From NCBI GenBank assembly GCA_002071335.1, contig MWEZ01000003.1, positions 1 through 51,970 on the forward strand: a DNA stretch of 51,970 nt, given 5' to 3'. The notes below the pieces were generated by a model, which did no database searches, had not been told where the DNA came from, and saw nothing but the letters and a program-made list of their open reading frames with translations. The number at the start of each line of letters is the position of its first letter. The stretch's first letter is position 1. This document shows, one piece after another, positions 1 through 9,008 of this stretch. The translations under genes were made by a program, and so were the position numbers. This DNA comes from Verrucomicrobia bacterium ADurb.Bin018 (lineage in GTDB: Bacteria; Verrucomicrobiota; Kiritimatiellia; CAIQIC01; Lenti-01).

Positions 1-2
1 TC

Positions 3-314
3 GATTTAAGCCGCTTCGGCATCCGCTTTGTGGCATCGCCGCGCCATGCCGATGGCCTGCTCATCACCGGGCCCGCCACCGAAAACATGGCGCTGGCGCT
101 GCAAAAAACCTACGACGCGCTGGCCGAGCCGCGCCTTGTGATTGCCGTGGGCGCGTGCGCCATTTCGGGCGGCCCATTCGCCGGCCATGCGGAAGTGCGC
201 AATGGCGCAACCGCCCTGTTGCCGGTGGATTTGTTCATCCCGGGCTGCCCGCCGCACCCCATCACCATTCTGGATGGATTGCTACGGCTGCTGGGCCGCC
301 TCGAAGATATCTGA
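3..314 (+). CDS. NuoB-like / group 4 [NiFe]-hydrogenase small subunit (5'-partial)
   Basis: The frame is open from base 3 and the start lies outside the window. The visible 103 residues match the C-terminal half of the complex I subunit B / energy-converting hydrogenase small subunit family. The sequence RFGIRFVASPRHADGLLITG is followed by VIAVGACAISGG and by PVDLFIPGCPPHP, which carry two of the cysteines that bind the proximal 4Fe-4S cluster. In this family the subunit passes electrons between the cluster and the NiFe or quinone site at the inner face of the membrane. The wording resembles hydrogenase/Ech/Mbh-type members more than respiratory NuoB, but the missing half is needed to decide. 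It is probably the last gene of an operon entering from the left. A displaced trpB tail follows directly. Confidence 0.8.
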   Translation, partial: DLSRFGIRFVASPRHADGLLITGPATENMALALQKTYDALAEPRLVIAVGACAISGGPFAGHAEVRNGATALLPVDLFIPGCPPHPITILDGLLRLLGRLEDI

Positions 315-396
315 TGGCTGCCCGCGCGCGGCGGGATCAGTTCAGCTTGAAGTTTTCGCCGAAGCCGTAGTGCTCGATCACGTAGTCCATGTCCTT
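314..396 (-). pseudogene. displaced duplicate of the trpB 3' end
   Basis: About 83 bases here repeat 574-657 with only a few differences. The repeated stretch is the last roughly 20 codons of trpB, its stop codon and about 25 bases downstream. Upstream of this fragment, in the trpB sense, the similarity stops abruptly. No other part of a second trpB is present, so it cannot encode a product. Offset between the copies is about 261 bases. The space between them holds a dispersed repeat (428-509). Confidence 0.8.
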
Positions 397-427
397 CGTG
401 AGTGTCGCGATTCGGGTTGGATTGAAG

Positions 428-509
428 GCTGGAACGGTCGCAGACCTTCCAGCCTTTTCCGGCGGGAAGGTTTCGTCCCTCAACCATTCCCGCCCTACAA
501 AAACCCGAC
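428..509 (-). repeat. dispersed ~80-bp intergenic repeat, copy 1
   Basis: The segment contains GGAACGGTCGCAGACCTTCC followed by a GGCGGGAAGG block and a CAACCATTCCCGCC block. The reverse complement recurs with many matches at about 19463-19549 and 23134-23216. Strand is given relative to copies 2 and 3, which lie in the opposite orientation. All copies are between genes. The element has partial self-complementarity (GGAAGG and CCTTCC words) but no protein-coding signature. Short reading frames across it are fortuitous. Confidence 0.75.
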
Positions 510-597
510 AAAATCAACGAAATTGTTGGGTGTCCCAATGCGGACCCAACGTGGGCCGCCTTGAAGAGCCTTGATTGGCCGCCCGCGCGCGGCGGGA

Positions 598-1833
<1,236 letters not shown>

Positions 1834-1870
1834 GATGCCTCCAAGGGGTTCGTTGCGATGTTTCTGTATG

Positions 1871-1899
1871 TAGATACAAGAGCGCGCGGGCGTCGTCAA
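1871..1899 (-). promoter_or_regulatory. candidate trpB promoter
   Basis: Read on the minus strand, TTGACG (1899-1894) is followed after 17 bases by TATCTA (1876-1871). Transcription would start about 30 bases upstream of the trpB ribosome site. The -35 is strong and the -10 weak. No trp leader peptide or T-box was seen in this short leader. Confidence 0.45.
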
Positions 1900-1994
1900 C
1901 CGATTTTGTCGCGCGCCGGCGGAAAGAGTTGCGCGGCGCTGCGGATTGGCGATAGGATGACGACCCGCTGGAAATGGCGAACAAAGGAGTGGGC

Positions 1995-3044
1995 ATGAAA
2001 AAATATCTGGGACTCGCGGGAGTGGGATTCGTGGCGCTGGGCCTGGCGCTGAGCGGCTGCGGCAAGCGCGATGCGGCGGGCGGGGATGCGGCAGCGGACA
2101 AGACCTACAAGCTGACCTACAGCGTGTTTTTCCCGCCGATGCACATCCAGGCGCAAACCGCCACCGAATGGGCCAGGGAAGTGGAAAAACGCTCGGGCGG
2201 CCGGTTGCAAATCACGGTGTATCCCGGCGGCACGCTGACCAAGGCAGATCAGTGCTGGCAGGGCGTGCTGAACGGCATTTCCGATCTCGGCATGAGCTGC
2301 TTTGCCTATACCCCCGGGCGCTTTCCGCTGCTGGAGGCGCTGGACTTGCCGCTGGGTTGGCCCGATGGCCTGACCGCCACGCGCATGGCCACCGAGCTGG
2401 CCGCGCAGTTTGCTCCGGCGGAAATCCAAGGCGCCAAGTTGCTCTACGTCCACGCGCACGGCCCCGGCATCCTGGCCACCAAAAAACCGGTGCGGACTCT
2501 GGCCGATTTGAAGGGCATGAAAATCCGCGGCACGGGTCTTTCCGCCGGCATTGCCACGGCGCTGGGCGCCACTGCGGTGGGCATGCCGCAGCCGGAAACG
2601 TATGACGCGCTGCAAAAGGGCGTGGTGGAGGGCACCTTCTGCCCGGTGGAGACGCTGAAGGGGTGGAAGCAGGGCGAAGTGATTGCGTACATCACCGACA
2701 CCAAGGCCATCGGCTACACCACGGCGATGTTCGTGGCCATGAACCAGAAGTCGTGGGATGCGCTGCCCACCGATTTGCAGGAGATCATCACCACGGTAAG
2801 CGCCGAATGGGTGGACAAACATGGGCAGGCTTGGAACGATGCCGATGAGGAAGGCTGGGCGTTTGTGCGCGATCTCGGCCGCGAAGTGATTACGCTGCCG
2901 CCGGAGGAAGTGGCCGGCTGGAAAGCGGCCATGGAACCGATCCTGGCTGACTATGTGCAGCGGGCAACCGCCAAGGGCCTGCCCGGCGCGGAAATGCTGG
3001 CGGCCATCCAAACCCGGCTCGCGGCGGCGGAGAGCCAGCCGTAA
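1995..3044 (+). CDS. dctP: TRAP transporter substrate-binding lipoprotein (DctP family)
   Basis: The 349-residue extracytoplasmic receptor of a TRAP transporter. It captures an organic acid and delivers it to the membrane permease. The N-terminus MKKYLGLAG... ends in lipobox LALSGC, so this is a lipid-anchored receptor. The family's carboxylate-binding arginine is visible at about R178 in [10 protein letters not shown]. The start at 1995 follows an AAAGGAGT ribosome site; the ATG at 1974 lacks one. A possible promoter, TTGCGC (1929-1934) with TAGGAT (1953-1958) 18 bases later, precedes it. dctQ follows after two bases. The substrate cannot be read from sequence; C4-dicarboxylates, sialic acid, ectoine and others are all used by the family. 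Confidence 0.93.
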   Translation: MKKYLGLAGVGFVALGLALSGCGKRDAAGGDAAADKTYKLTYSVFFPPMHIQAQTATEWAREVEKRSGGRLQITVYPGGTLTKADQCWQGVLNGISDLGMSCFAYTPGRFPLLEALDLPLGWPDGLTATRMATELAAQFAPAEIQGAKLLYVHAHGPGILATKKPVRTLADLKGMKIRGTGLSAGIATALGATAVGMPQPETYDALQKGVVEGTFCPVETLKGWKQGEVIAYITDTKAIGYTTAMFVAMNQKSWDALPTDLQEIITTVSAEWVDKHGQAWNDADEEGWAFVRDLGREVITLPPEEVAGWKAAMEPILADYVQRATAKGLPGAEMLAAIQTRLAAAESQP

Positions 3045-3046
3045 TC

Positions 3047-3553
3047 ATGTCCCCGTTGTCCGGCGCCAGCGCGCGCACCGGTTTTCTGCGGCGGGTCATC
3101 CACGGCATGGCCGTGGTGGGCGGGCTCGCCGTGCTGGGAATTATTCTGGTGACCGTGGCCGACGTCATTGGTCGGCGCTGCGGGTTGCCAGTGCGTGGCG
3201 CGTATGATCTGGTGCGCGTCTTGGGTGCCATCGCCATGGTGTGCGCCCTGCCGCTGACCAAAGCCGTCAAGGGCCACATTGCCATCGAATATTTTTTCCT
3301 GAAGTTGCGCCCGCGCGGCCGCGCCGTGACGGATACGCTGATGCGGCTGGTGCTGCTGCTGCTCTTCAGCCTGCTGGCGTGGCAGTTTGTGCTGCAGGGC
3401 AACGCGTTTTTCGAGAGCGGCGAGGTGACCACCACGCTGCACATGCCGATGTTCTGGGTGCCGTGGCTCGCGGCGGCGGCCTGTGTGGTGACGGTGGGCG
3501 TGACGCTCTGGCATCTGCTCCATCCGGGGCGTTCCCTGTTGCGGCCGAGGTAA
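3047..3553 (+). CDS. dctQ: TRAP transporter small permease (DctQ family)
   Basis: A 168-residue integral membrane protein with four hydrophobic segments, the usual DctQ topology. The first helix is around residues 15-40 and the last ends near residue 160. In the family it forms the small membrane subunit that works with DctM. The start is two bases after the dctP stop and the stop is three bases before dctM, so the three genes form one operon. The sequence is poorly conserved, as is normal for DctQ, and the assignment rests on length, topology and position. Confidence 0.88.
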   Translation: MSPLSGASARTGFLRRVIHGMAVVGGLAVLGIILVTVADVIGRRCGLPVRGAYDLVRVLGAIAMVCALPLTKAVKGHIAIEYFFLKLRPRGRAVTDTLMRLVLLLLFSLLAWQFVLQGNAFFESGEVTTTLHMPMFWVPWLAAAACVVTVGVTLWHLLHPGRSLLRPR

Positions 3554-3556
3554 GCC

Positions 3557-4858
3557 ATGACGGACCTGCAAGTCGGTTTGTGCGGAATAGCGCTGCTCTT
3601 TTTGCTGCTGGCCACCAGCATGCCGGTGGCTTTTGCCATGACGCTTGTGGGCGTGGTGGGCTACGCCGTGATGGTCAACGGCAACGCCGCGCTCTATATC
3701 CTGGTCACGGATTATTACGACACGTTTTCCAACTACGGCCTGACGGTTATTCCGCTGTTTGTGCTGATGGGGCAGGTGGCGTTCCACACGGGAATCAGCC
3801 AGCGCCTGTTTGCGGCGGCCCAGAGCTGGTTTGGTTGGCTGCGCGGCGGGCTGGCCATGGCCACGGTGGGCGCGTGCACGGCATTCGGCGCCATTTGCGG
3901 CTCCGGCCCGGCCACCGCCGCCACCATGGCCGCCGTGGCGCTGCCGGAAATGAAGCGCTACAAGTACCACGCTGGTTTTGCGGCGGGCACCGTGGCGGCC
4001 GGCGGGAGCATCGGCATGATGATTCCGCCGAGCATTGTCTTCATCGTGTATGGCGTGATGACGGAGCAAAGCATCGGCAAGTTGTTCATTGCCGGCATCG
4101 TGCCGGGGTTGCTGGTGGCCGCGCTGTTCATGCTGACCATCATGCTCCTGTGCCGCTGGCGGCCTGCGCTGGCGCCGCCGGCCACCGCGGAGCTGTGGCG
4201 CGCCCGCTTCCGCGCGCTGTCCGGCGTGGTGGAAATCCTGGCGCTCTTTGCGCTGGTGATGGGCGGAATGTTTGCCGGCTGGTTCACGCCCACCGAGGCT
4301 GCGGCCATCGGCGCCGCGGGCAGTCTCGTGATTGCCGCACTGGCGCGCAAACTGACGTGGCGAATGCTGGCCACCGCGCTCAACGAAACCCTGCGCACCT
4401 CCTGCATGGTGCTGGTGATTGTGGCCGGGGCGACGGTATTCGGCCACTTTTTGCAAATCACCAATGTGCCGACATCGTTGGCTCAGTGGATGGCCAACCT
4501 GCCGCTGCCGGGGTGGGGGACCATGCTGCTGATCATCGGGTTTTATCTGGTGGCGGGCGCGTTTCTCGACGCGCTGGCGCTGGTCATGTTGACCATTCCC
4601 ATTTTTTATCCGGTGGCGCTCAAGCTGGGATTTGATCCGATTTGGTTCGGTGTGGTGATCGTGCTGGTGACCCAGATGGGCGTAATTTCGCCGCCGGTGG
4701 GCGTGAATGTGTATGTGGTGAGCGGCATGGACCGGGCCGTGCCGCTGGCCAGTGTCTTCAAGGGCGCGCTGCCGTTTTTGCTGGCATTGATTGTGGGCGC
4801 GCTCATCTTGTTGGTGTTTCCGCAGTTGGTGACGGTGCCCGTCACATGGGTCCGGTAG
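3557..4858 (+). CDS. dctM: TRAP transporter large permease (DctM family)
   Basis: A 433-residue polytopic membrane protein of typical DctM length with about 12 hydrophobic segments. Family signatures include the glycine-rich region GAICGSGPATAATMAAVALPEM near residue 115 (only part quoted by the family motif) and GSIGMMIPPSIVFIVYG near residue 150. Near the C-terminus there is VISPPVGVNVYV. It is the ion-coupled (usually sodium) translocation subunit. It overlaps no neighbour and is co-transcribed with dctPQ. The universal stress protein gene begins 19 bases downstream. Confidence 0.95.
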   Translation: MTDLQVGLCGIALLFLLLATSMPVAFAMTLVGVVGYAVMVNGNAALYILVTDYYDTFSNYGLTVIPLFVLMGQVAFHTGISQRLFAAAQSWFGWLRGGLAMATVGACTAFGAICGSGPATAATMAAVALPEMKRYKYHAGFAAGTVAAGGSIGMMIPPSIVFIVYGVMTEQSIGKLFIAGIVPGLLVAALFMLTIMLLCRWRPALAPPATAELWRARFRALSGVVEILALFALVMGGMFAGWFTPTEAAAIGAAGSLVIAALARKLTWRMLATALNETLRTSCMVLVIVAGATVFGHFLQITNVPTSLAQWMANLPLPGWGTMLLIIGFYLVAGAFLDALALVMLTIPIFYPVALKLGFDPIWFGVVIVLVTQMGVISPPVGVNVYVVSGMDRAVPLASVFKGALPFLLALIVGALILLVFPQLVTVPVTWVR

Positions 4859-4877
4859 GGCAGGCAAGGAGGCGACC

Positions 4878-5345
4878 ATGGTGGACAAACTTTGGCAGCA
4901 GCAATATCGCAAGATGCTGTTTTGCACCGATTTTTCCGCGAATGCCGACCGCGCGTTCGTGTTTGCGGTACGCGCCGCCCAGCGCAATCCCGGCTGTGAG
5001 CTGCATCTGCTCCACGTGATCCCCGAACCGCCCGCCCAGTTTTGGAAGGGCTATATCTACGAAGTGGACGAGGACGTGGACGCGCGGGCCAAGCGCGAGA
5101 TTGATGCCAAACTGGCCGAGGCCTATCAGCCGCACGTGCCGCCGGAGGTCAAGCTGATCATCGCCATGCGCATTGGCGAGGCCCGGCAAAAAATTCTTGA
5201 GTATGCCCAAGAGCAAGGCATTGACCTGATTATTCTGGGTCGGCAGGGGGCGGGGGCGGTCGGCAAGATTCTGTTTGGCAACGTCACCGAGCGAGTTGTG
5301 CGCAAAGCCGAATGCCCGGTGCTGGTCATTCCCCCAGCGAAATAA
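4878..5345 (+). CDS. Universal stress protein, UspA family, ATP-binding type
   Basis: A 155-residue single-domain Usp protein. The ATP-binding signature G-x2-G-x9-G-x2-T is present in GRQGAGAVGKILFGNVTERV near residue 122, so it is of the nucleotide-binding class. A ribosome site AAGGAGG precedes the ATG. It follows the TRAP permease by 19 bases and a strong terminator comes right after it, so it is the last gene of the TRAP operon. In the halomonad ectoine TRAP system a Usp protein (TeaD) is encoded with the transporter and regulates it; a similar role here is inference from position. Confidence 0.92.
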   Translation: MVDKLWQQQYRKMLFCTDFSANADRAFVFAVRAAQRNPGCELHLLHVIPEPPAQFWKGYIYEVDEDVDARAKREIDAKLAEAYQPHVPPEVKLIIAMRIGEARQKILEYAQEQGIDLIILGRQGAGAVGKILFGNVTERVVRKAECPVLVIPPAK

Positions 5346-5353
5346 GTCGCAAA

Positions 5354-5370
5354 GGGGGGGGGGGGGGGGG
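5354..5370 (+). repeat. 17-base poly-G tract
   Basis: An uninterrupted run of 17 G lies between the usp stop codon and its terminator. Tracts this long are prone to slippage in cells and to miscounting in sequencing. It is outside any coding region. Confidence 0.9.
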
Positions 5371-5371
5371 T

Positions 5372-5416
5372 AGTGCCATTGTGTCGCGTGATGAGCGACA
5401 AAATGGCGCTTTTTTA
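5372..5416 (+). terminator. rho-independent terminator of the TRAP-usp operon
   Basis: AGTGCCATT-G-TGTCGC pairs with GCGACA-A-AATGGCGCT, giving a stem of about 15 pairs with one G/A mismatch and a GTGATGA loop. Six T residues follow. It ends the transcript of dctPQM-usp. Confidence 0.9.
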
Positions 5417-5507
5417 TCTGGCAAGCTTGAAATATCCGTCTGATTAAAAAGTCAGTTCTTATTCATTTGCAGTTTGTTGCATTAATTAAATTGCACTAGA
5501 GAAAAAT

Positions 5508-5523
5508 TGGCATGGGGTCTGCT
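5508..5523 (+). promoter_or_regulatory. candidate sigma54 (-24/-12) promoter of the hsp20 operon
   Basis: TGGCATGGGGTCTGCT has the GG and GC dinucleotides separated by exactly ten bases. It differs from the sigma54 consensus TGGCAYR-N4-TTGCW at one position. The implied transcript starts about 40 bases before the hsp20 ATG at 5575. The preceding 90 bases (5417-5507) are AT-rich, as expected for an upstream activator or IHF region. No activator gene is adjacent. Confidence 0.55.
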
Positions 5524-5574
5524 CTGTACAAGGTGGACAAGCAACTCAACCGAACCAAGAAAGGAGTGCTCGCC

Positions 5575-6027
5575 ATGTTAGAACTGATGATTGGACCCCG
5601 TAGTCCCTGGACTATTTTCGACGAATTGGAATCGCTCCAGGACAACATGAACCGCCTGTTGGCGGGACAAGAACCCCGGGTGGAGCGGCGCGCTGGCGCG
5701 GCGTATCCGCCGTTGAATGTGTATTCGACGGCCGATGGATTGACGCTGGTGGCTGAAATGCCCGGTGTTGATCCGCAGGATGTAGAAATCTCCGTGGACG
5801 GCGACGAGCTGGCCTTGCGCGGCAAGGTCAACAGCGCGGCGCCGGCCGCCGGGGAAACCGTCTTGCGCCGGGAACGGCCCGCGGGTGAGTTCCAGCGCAC
5901 GTTGCAACTGCCCTTCCGTGCCCATGCAGCCGGGGTGAAGGCCACCTTCAAGAACGGCTTGTTGAACATTGCCGTGCCCCGCTCGCCAGAGGAAAAACCG
6001 CGTAAAATCGCCATCACGGCGGAATGA
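5575..6027 (+). CDS. Hsp20/alpha-crystallin family small heat shock protein
   Basis: A 150-residue small heat shock protein. It is an ATP-independent holdase that binds unfolding proteins as an oligomer in the cytoplasm. The alpha-crystallin domain runs from about residue 40 to 138, including VYSTADGLTLVAEMPGVDP and the signature FKNGLLNIAVPRS. The C-terminal PRKIAI segment supplies the I-x-I/V-type oligomer contact. The start at 5575 has an AAGGAG site eight bases upstream. The in-frame ATG at 5512 is rejected because it falls inside the sigma54-type promoter. A second hsp20 gene follows after 13 bases. Confidence 0.94.
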   Translation: MLELMIGPRSPWTIFDELESLQDNMNRLLAGQEPRVERRAGAAYPPLNVYSTADGLTLVAEMPGVDPQDVEISVDGDELALRGKVNSAAPAAGETVLRRERPAGEFQRTLQLPFRAHAAGVKATFKNGLLNIAVPRSPEEKPRKIAITAE

Positions 6028-6040
6028 AAGGAGTGAAGCC

Positions 6041-6421
6041 ATGACGACTGCCACAGAAAAACGCCAAGATGCCCCCGTGCCGGCCAATGAGCCGGTGTAT
6101 ATCCCGCGCGTGGATATCCGCGAAGATGCCGAACGCTTCACGGTGTTGGCTGATATGCCCGGCGCCGACGAAAAGACCGCCGAGGCCACGGTGCATAACC
6201 GGGTGTTGACTATTGAAGGCTGGTGCCAGACGGGCGGTTGCCCGACGCCCGGCGAAGAGCTCGGGTGCGAGTTCCGTGCTGGCCGCTACCGCCGCGATTT
6301 CACCCTGCCCGAGACGGTGGACGCCGAACGCATCCAGGCGCGCATCAAAAACGGAACCTTGACCGTCACGCTGCCCAAGCGCGAGGAAGTCAAGGCGCGC
6401 AAAATCCAAGTGACCACCTGA
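6041..6421 (+). CDS. Hsp20/alpha-crystallin family protein, second copy
   Basis: A 126-residue small heat shock protein with the alpha-crystallin domain at about residues 20-118 (VDIREDAERFTVLADMPG to IKNGTLTVTLPK). The start has a strong AAAGGAG site immediately after the stop of the first hsp20 gene. It differs strongly from its neighbour. It carries a cysteine-containing loop, GWCQTGGCPTPGEELGC, between the two halves of the domain. Paired, diverged hsp20 genes are common and often form mixed oligomers. The C-terminal KIQV is a weak I-x-V-type motif. Confidence 0.92.
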   Translation: MTTATEKRQDAPVPANEPVYIPRVDIREDAERFTVLADMPGADEKTAEATVHNRVLTIEGWCQTGGCPTPGEELGCEFRAGRYRRDFTLPETVDAERIQARIKNGTLTVTLPKREEVKARKIQVTT

Positions 6422-6439
6422 TCCGGTTGCTTGGCACGG

Positions 6440-6477
6440 CAGGCCGCGGGCCCGATGGGCGCCGCGGCCTGTTTTTT
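6440..6477 (+). terminator. rho-independent terminator of the hsp20 operon
   Basis: CAGGCCGCGG pairs perfectly with CCGCGGCCTG across an 18-base loop, and six T residues follow. It separates the hsp20 pair from the convergent GH13 gene. Confidence 0.88.
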
Positions 6478-6491
6478 GCGCCGGCGCAGCG

Positions 6492-8015
6492 TTACGCGAT
6501 GCTGACCACCACCACCGAAAACGGCGGCAGCACGCCCGCCGCCGGCAGTGTGCCATAGAGCGGCGTGCCGTTGAGCAAGGCGTTGGCGCGGGCCAAGTGG
6601 CGTGGCTGGTCACCAAGATTGATCACACAGCGCAGCAGTTGCTGGCCGAGTTTGCGGTCGAACGCCAGCACGGTGCGGTCGCGGGGGCCGGCATCCTCGC
6701 CAAGATCGAGGATGTCGCACGAGCCTTCGCGCAGGGGACGGTGTTTTTTGCGCAGGGCGATCAGCTCCTTAAAAAACTGCTGCCACTGCTGGCGCGCGGC
6801 GTAGCCGCGATCGAACAGGTTGCCTTCCAATTCCACGCCTTCCTGCCGGACTTCGCGGCCATCGGCAGTGAGGATGCGCCGGCCTTTGTCGCAGGGTTGG
6901 CAGCGCGCGTGGATGGAGGGGCGGTTGAGCGCACCGGATTCCTGGCCTGTCAGCAGGAAGGGCAGCGTGCGCGGCGCCAGAAACGCGAGAATGTTCATGG
7001 CCCGGAACGCGCCGGGGCCAAAGCGGTACAGGCCGCGGCCCTCATCGTGGTTGTCGGTGTAGCGCGCGGTGTAATGCCGGCAGGGAAAACGGGCTGCGGC
7101 CTCCTCGTATTGGCGCAACACTTTGGCTGCCGCCGCCGCTAGGCCGCCATCCTGCCACTGGTTGAGGATGGGATGGAAATCGTGGTTGTGCTGGGCATCC
7201 GCGGCAAGACGCACGCGCGAGTTGCCGGCTTCATCCACGGCGTAGGCATACTGGCACAGCTTGTAGAAATCGTCGTCATAGGCCGCATCCATGCCGCGGG
7301 CGAAAAGATCGAGGTTGTTCTGGAAGCCGTAGCATTCGGCCATGAAAAGCAAGTCGCGGGAAGGGTGCCGCGCGCGCAGCGCGGGCAGCGCTTGGTCCCA
7401 GAACGACTTGTCATTGATGAAGTGCGCCATGTCGAGGCGGAAGCCGTCCACGCCATCCGGCGCGCCGTGCTCATCCGGGCCGAGGCAGGAAAGCCAGAAG
7501 TCGTACACCTCGATCATCGCCGCGCGCAGGTCGTGATTGGTGTAGTCCAGCTTGGCGGTGTCCGACCAATCGGCATCAAAGAAGGCGGAACCGTCCGGGG
7601 CCTTGACGTAATACTCGGGGTGAGCGGTCATCCAGACGTGGTCGCGCGCAGTGTGGTTGGGCGTGATGTCGAAAATCACTTTCAGCTTCAGCTCGTGCGC
7701 GCGGCGGATGAATGCCTGGATGTCCTCCATGGTGCCGTATTCCGGTTCGACAGCGCGGAAATCGCGCGAGGCATACGGCGAGCCGATTCCCTTGCGGCCG
7801 AGGAGCCCGATGGGGTAGGGCGGCAGCAAATAGACCACGTTGAATCCCAGCCGCCGCAGCCGCGGCAACGATTTGGTCAGGTAGGCCAGGGGGGAGAGAG
7901 GTTGCGGCTTTTCGGTCAGCGCCTCGACGGCGTTGCGCGGCTCGCGCGCCGCCAACGAGCGCAGGTTCACTTGGTAAATCACCGCGGACGACAGCCAGGA
8001 AGTTTTAGTTTTCAT
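6492..8015 (-). CDS. GH13 alpha-amylase family enzyme, cytoplasmic
   Basis: A 507-residue protein with the four GH13 catalytic regions. Region I is FDITPNH (residues 115-121). Region II is GFRLDMAHF with nucleophile D195. Region III is FMAECYG with acid/base E227. Region IV is YTDNHDE with D324. No signal peptide is present, so it should act on internal or imported alpha-glucans or maltodextrins, or as a transglycosylase or trehalose-type enzyme. The subfamily cannot be fixed by eye. The start at 8015 is chosen because homology begins with the SWLSSAVIYQVN strand; no clear ribosome site is visible. The C-terminal beta domain (about 400-507) is typical. Confidence 0.9.
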   Translation of the reverse strand: MKTKTSWLSSAVIYQVNLRSLAAREPRNAVEALTEKPQPLSPLAYLTKSLPRLRRLGFNVVYLLPPYPIGLLGRKGIGSPYASRDFRAVEPEYGTMEDIQAFIRRAHELKLKVIFDITPNHTARDHVWMTAHPEYYVKAPDGSAFFDADWSDTAKLDYTNHDLRAAMIEVYDFWLSCLGPDEHGAPDGVDGFRLDMAHFINDKSFWDQALPALRARHPSRDLLFMAECYGFQNNLDLFARGMDAAYDDDFYKLCQYAYAVDEAGNSRVRLAADAQHNHDFHPILNQWQDGGLAAAAAKVLRQYEEAAARFPCRHYTARYTDNHDEGRGLYRFGPGAFRAMNILAFLAPRTLPFLLTGQESGALNRPSIHARCQPCDKGRRILTADGREVRQEGVELEGNLFDRGYAARQQWQQFFKELIALRKKHRPLREGSCDILDLGEDAGPRDRTVLAFDRKLGQQLLRCVINLGDQPRHLARANALLNGTPLYGTLPAAGVLPPFSVVVVSIA

Positions 8016-8194
8016 GGGCGCGGATTGTAGCCGCCCCCCGCCCGCCACGCAAGCCACGCCCCGGAGGGGGGGCGGGGGCGGCGGTGGGGACGGAAATGGA
8101 CGGACATGGACAAGATTGTTGTTATTGACCGTATTGTTTGGTGTAGGATGCCGGACAATGTGGTCAATGAGGTCACGACAGCATAGGTGGTGCC

Positions 8195-8959
8195 ATGGCG
8201 GAACTGTTTGACAAGCATGGTGGGTTTCGGCGGTTGCACTCGTTCACGCTGGCCACCATTGTGCAGTTGGAAACGCTGCGGTTTTGCCGGCGCTTCCTGA
8301 CGGCCGACCCGCGCGAACGGGAAACCAAGTTCTATGACCCCAAGGGTCGGCAATATGATCAAATGGTTCAAGCCGCCCGCGGCGGACGGCAGAACATTAT
8401 TGAAGGCTCGGAACGGGCGGCCACCTCCAAAGACACCGAAATGAAACTGACGGATGTGGCTCGCGCCAGTTTGAGCGAATTGCGCGGCGACTATGAGGTT
8501 TTCATTCTCGACCGTGGGGAATTGCCGTGGTCGGTGCATTCGCCGGAGGCCAAGGCCATCAACGCGGTTTCGCTGGATGCCCCCGCATTCCAGGATGACA
8601 TGGTCCATGAGTCCGCCAAGCACGCGCGGGAACAGCGCAAGAAATATGCGCGGTGGCTGGATGCCGATGATCCGGTGGTGGTGGCCAACGCCATGCTGAT
8701 GATGATTGGCCGGGCGTTGAATATGTTGAAAAGCTTGATTGAGTCGCAGGGCAAGGCCTTCGAGAAAACGGGTGGCTTTAGCGAGCGGCTGTCCACCAAG
8801 CGCCGCGAGATTCGGGACCAACAAAAAGATGCGGCGGCGCCTGCCTGCCCGCAGTGCGGACAACCGATGCGCCGCCGCCAGTCGGCCAAGGGCGATTTCT
8901 GGGGCTGTTCGGCTTATCCTGACTGCAAAGGTACCCGGCCGGGCTCAATCGCACCCTAA
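8195..8959 (+). CDS. Four-helix-bundle suffix domain protein with C-terminal topoisomerase-type zinc ribbon
   Basis: A 254-residue protein. Residues about 5-210 are predicted helical. The segment RGGRQNIIEGSERAATSKDT resembles the four-helix-bundle family that includes 23S-rRNA intervening-sequence proteins and Avd. After a charged linker, the last 40 residues form a zinc ribbon (CPQCGQPM ... FWGCSAYPDCKGT) like the C-terminal fingers of topoisomerase I. The function is unknown; the domain pair suggests nucleic-acid binding. It stands alone, oriented with umuDC but separated from it by the umuDC promoter. Confidence 0.75.
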   Translation: MAELFDKHGGFRRLHSFTLATIVQLETLRFCRRFLTADPRERETKFYDPKGRQYDQMVQAARGGRQNIIEGSERAATSKDTEMKLTDVARASLSELRGDYEVFILDRGELPWSVHSPEAKAINAVSLDAPAFQDDMVHESAKHAREQRKKYARWLDADDPVVVANAMLMMIGRALNMLKSLIESQGKAFEKTGGFSERLSTKRREIRDQQKDAAAPACPQCGQPMRRRQSAKGDFWGCSAYPDCKGTRPGSIAP

Positions 8960-8980
8960 CTCCCCCCCCCATTCCCGGGC

Positions 8981-9008
8981 TTGCCAAGGGGGTGGGGTTG
9001 TGTATGAT
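8981..9008 (+). promoter_or_regulatory. umuDC promoter
   Basis: TTGCCA (8981-8986) and TATGAT (9003-9008) are spaced by 16 bases. Transcription should start near 9015, inside the palindromic operator at 9007-9028. Confidence 0.7.

Noticed and set aside
389-574. Short reading frames in the dispersed repeat that share a GTVADLP-like peptide with frames at 19398-19625 and 23110-23418
   Set aside because: The peptide similarity follows from DNA repeat identity. Other frames are equally open, no ribosome sites are present, and the frames differ in length and ends.
1834-1994. trp leader peptide, T-box or riboswitch before trpB
   Set aside because: The leader is under about 40 bases after the predicted start, with no tandem Trp codons or alternative hairpins.
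2951-4987. Long minus-strand open frame of 678 codons opposite the TRAP genes
   Set aside because: It is rich in H, R and Q with no family signature and lies antisense to dctQ and dctM, which are clearly coding. It is a shadow frame of high-GC DNA.
5512-5574. Upstream ATG at 5512 as the hsp20 start
   Set aside because: It lies inside the sigma54-type promoter and has no ribosome site, whereas the ATG at 5575 has AAGGAG at proper spacing and matches family length.
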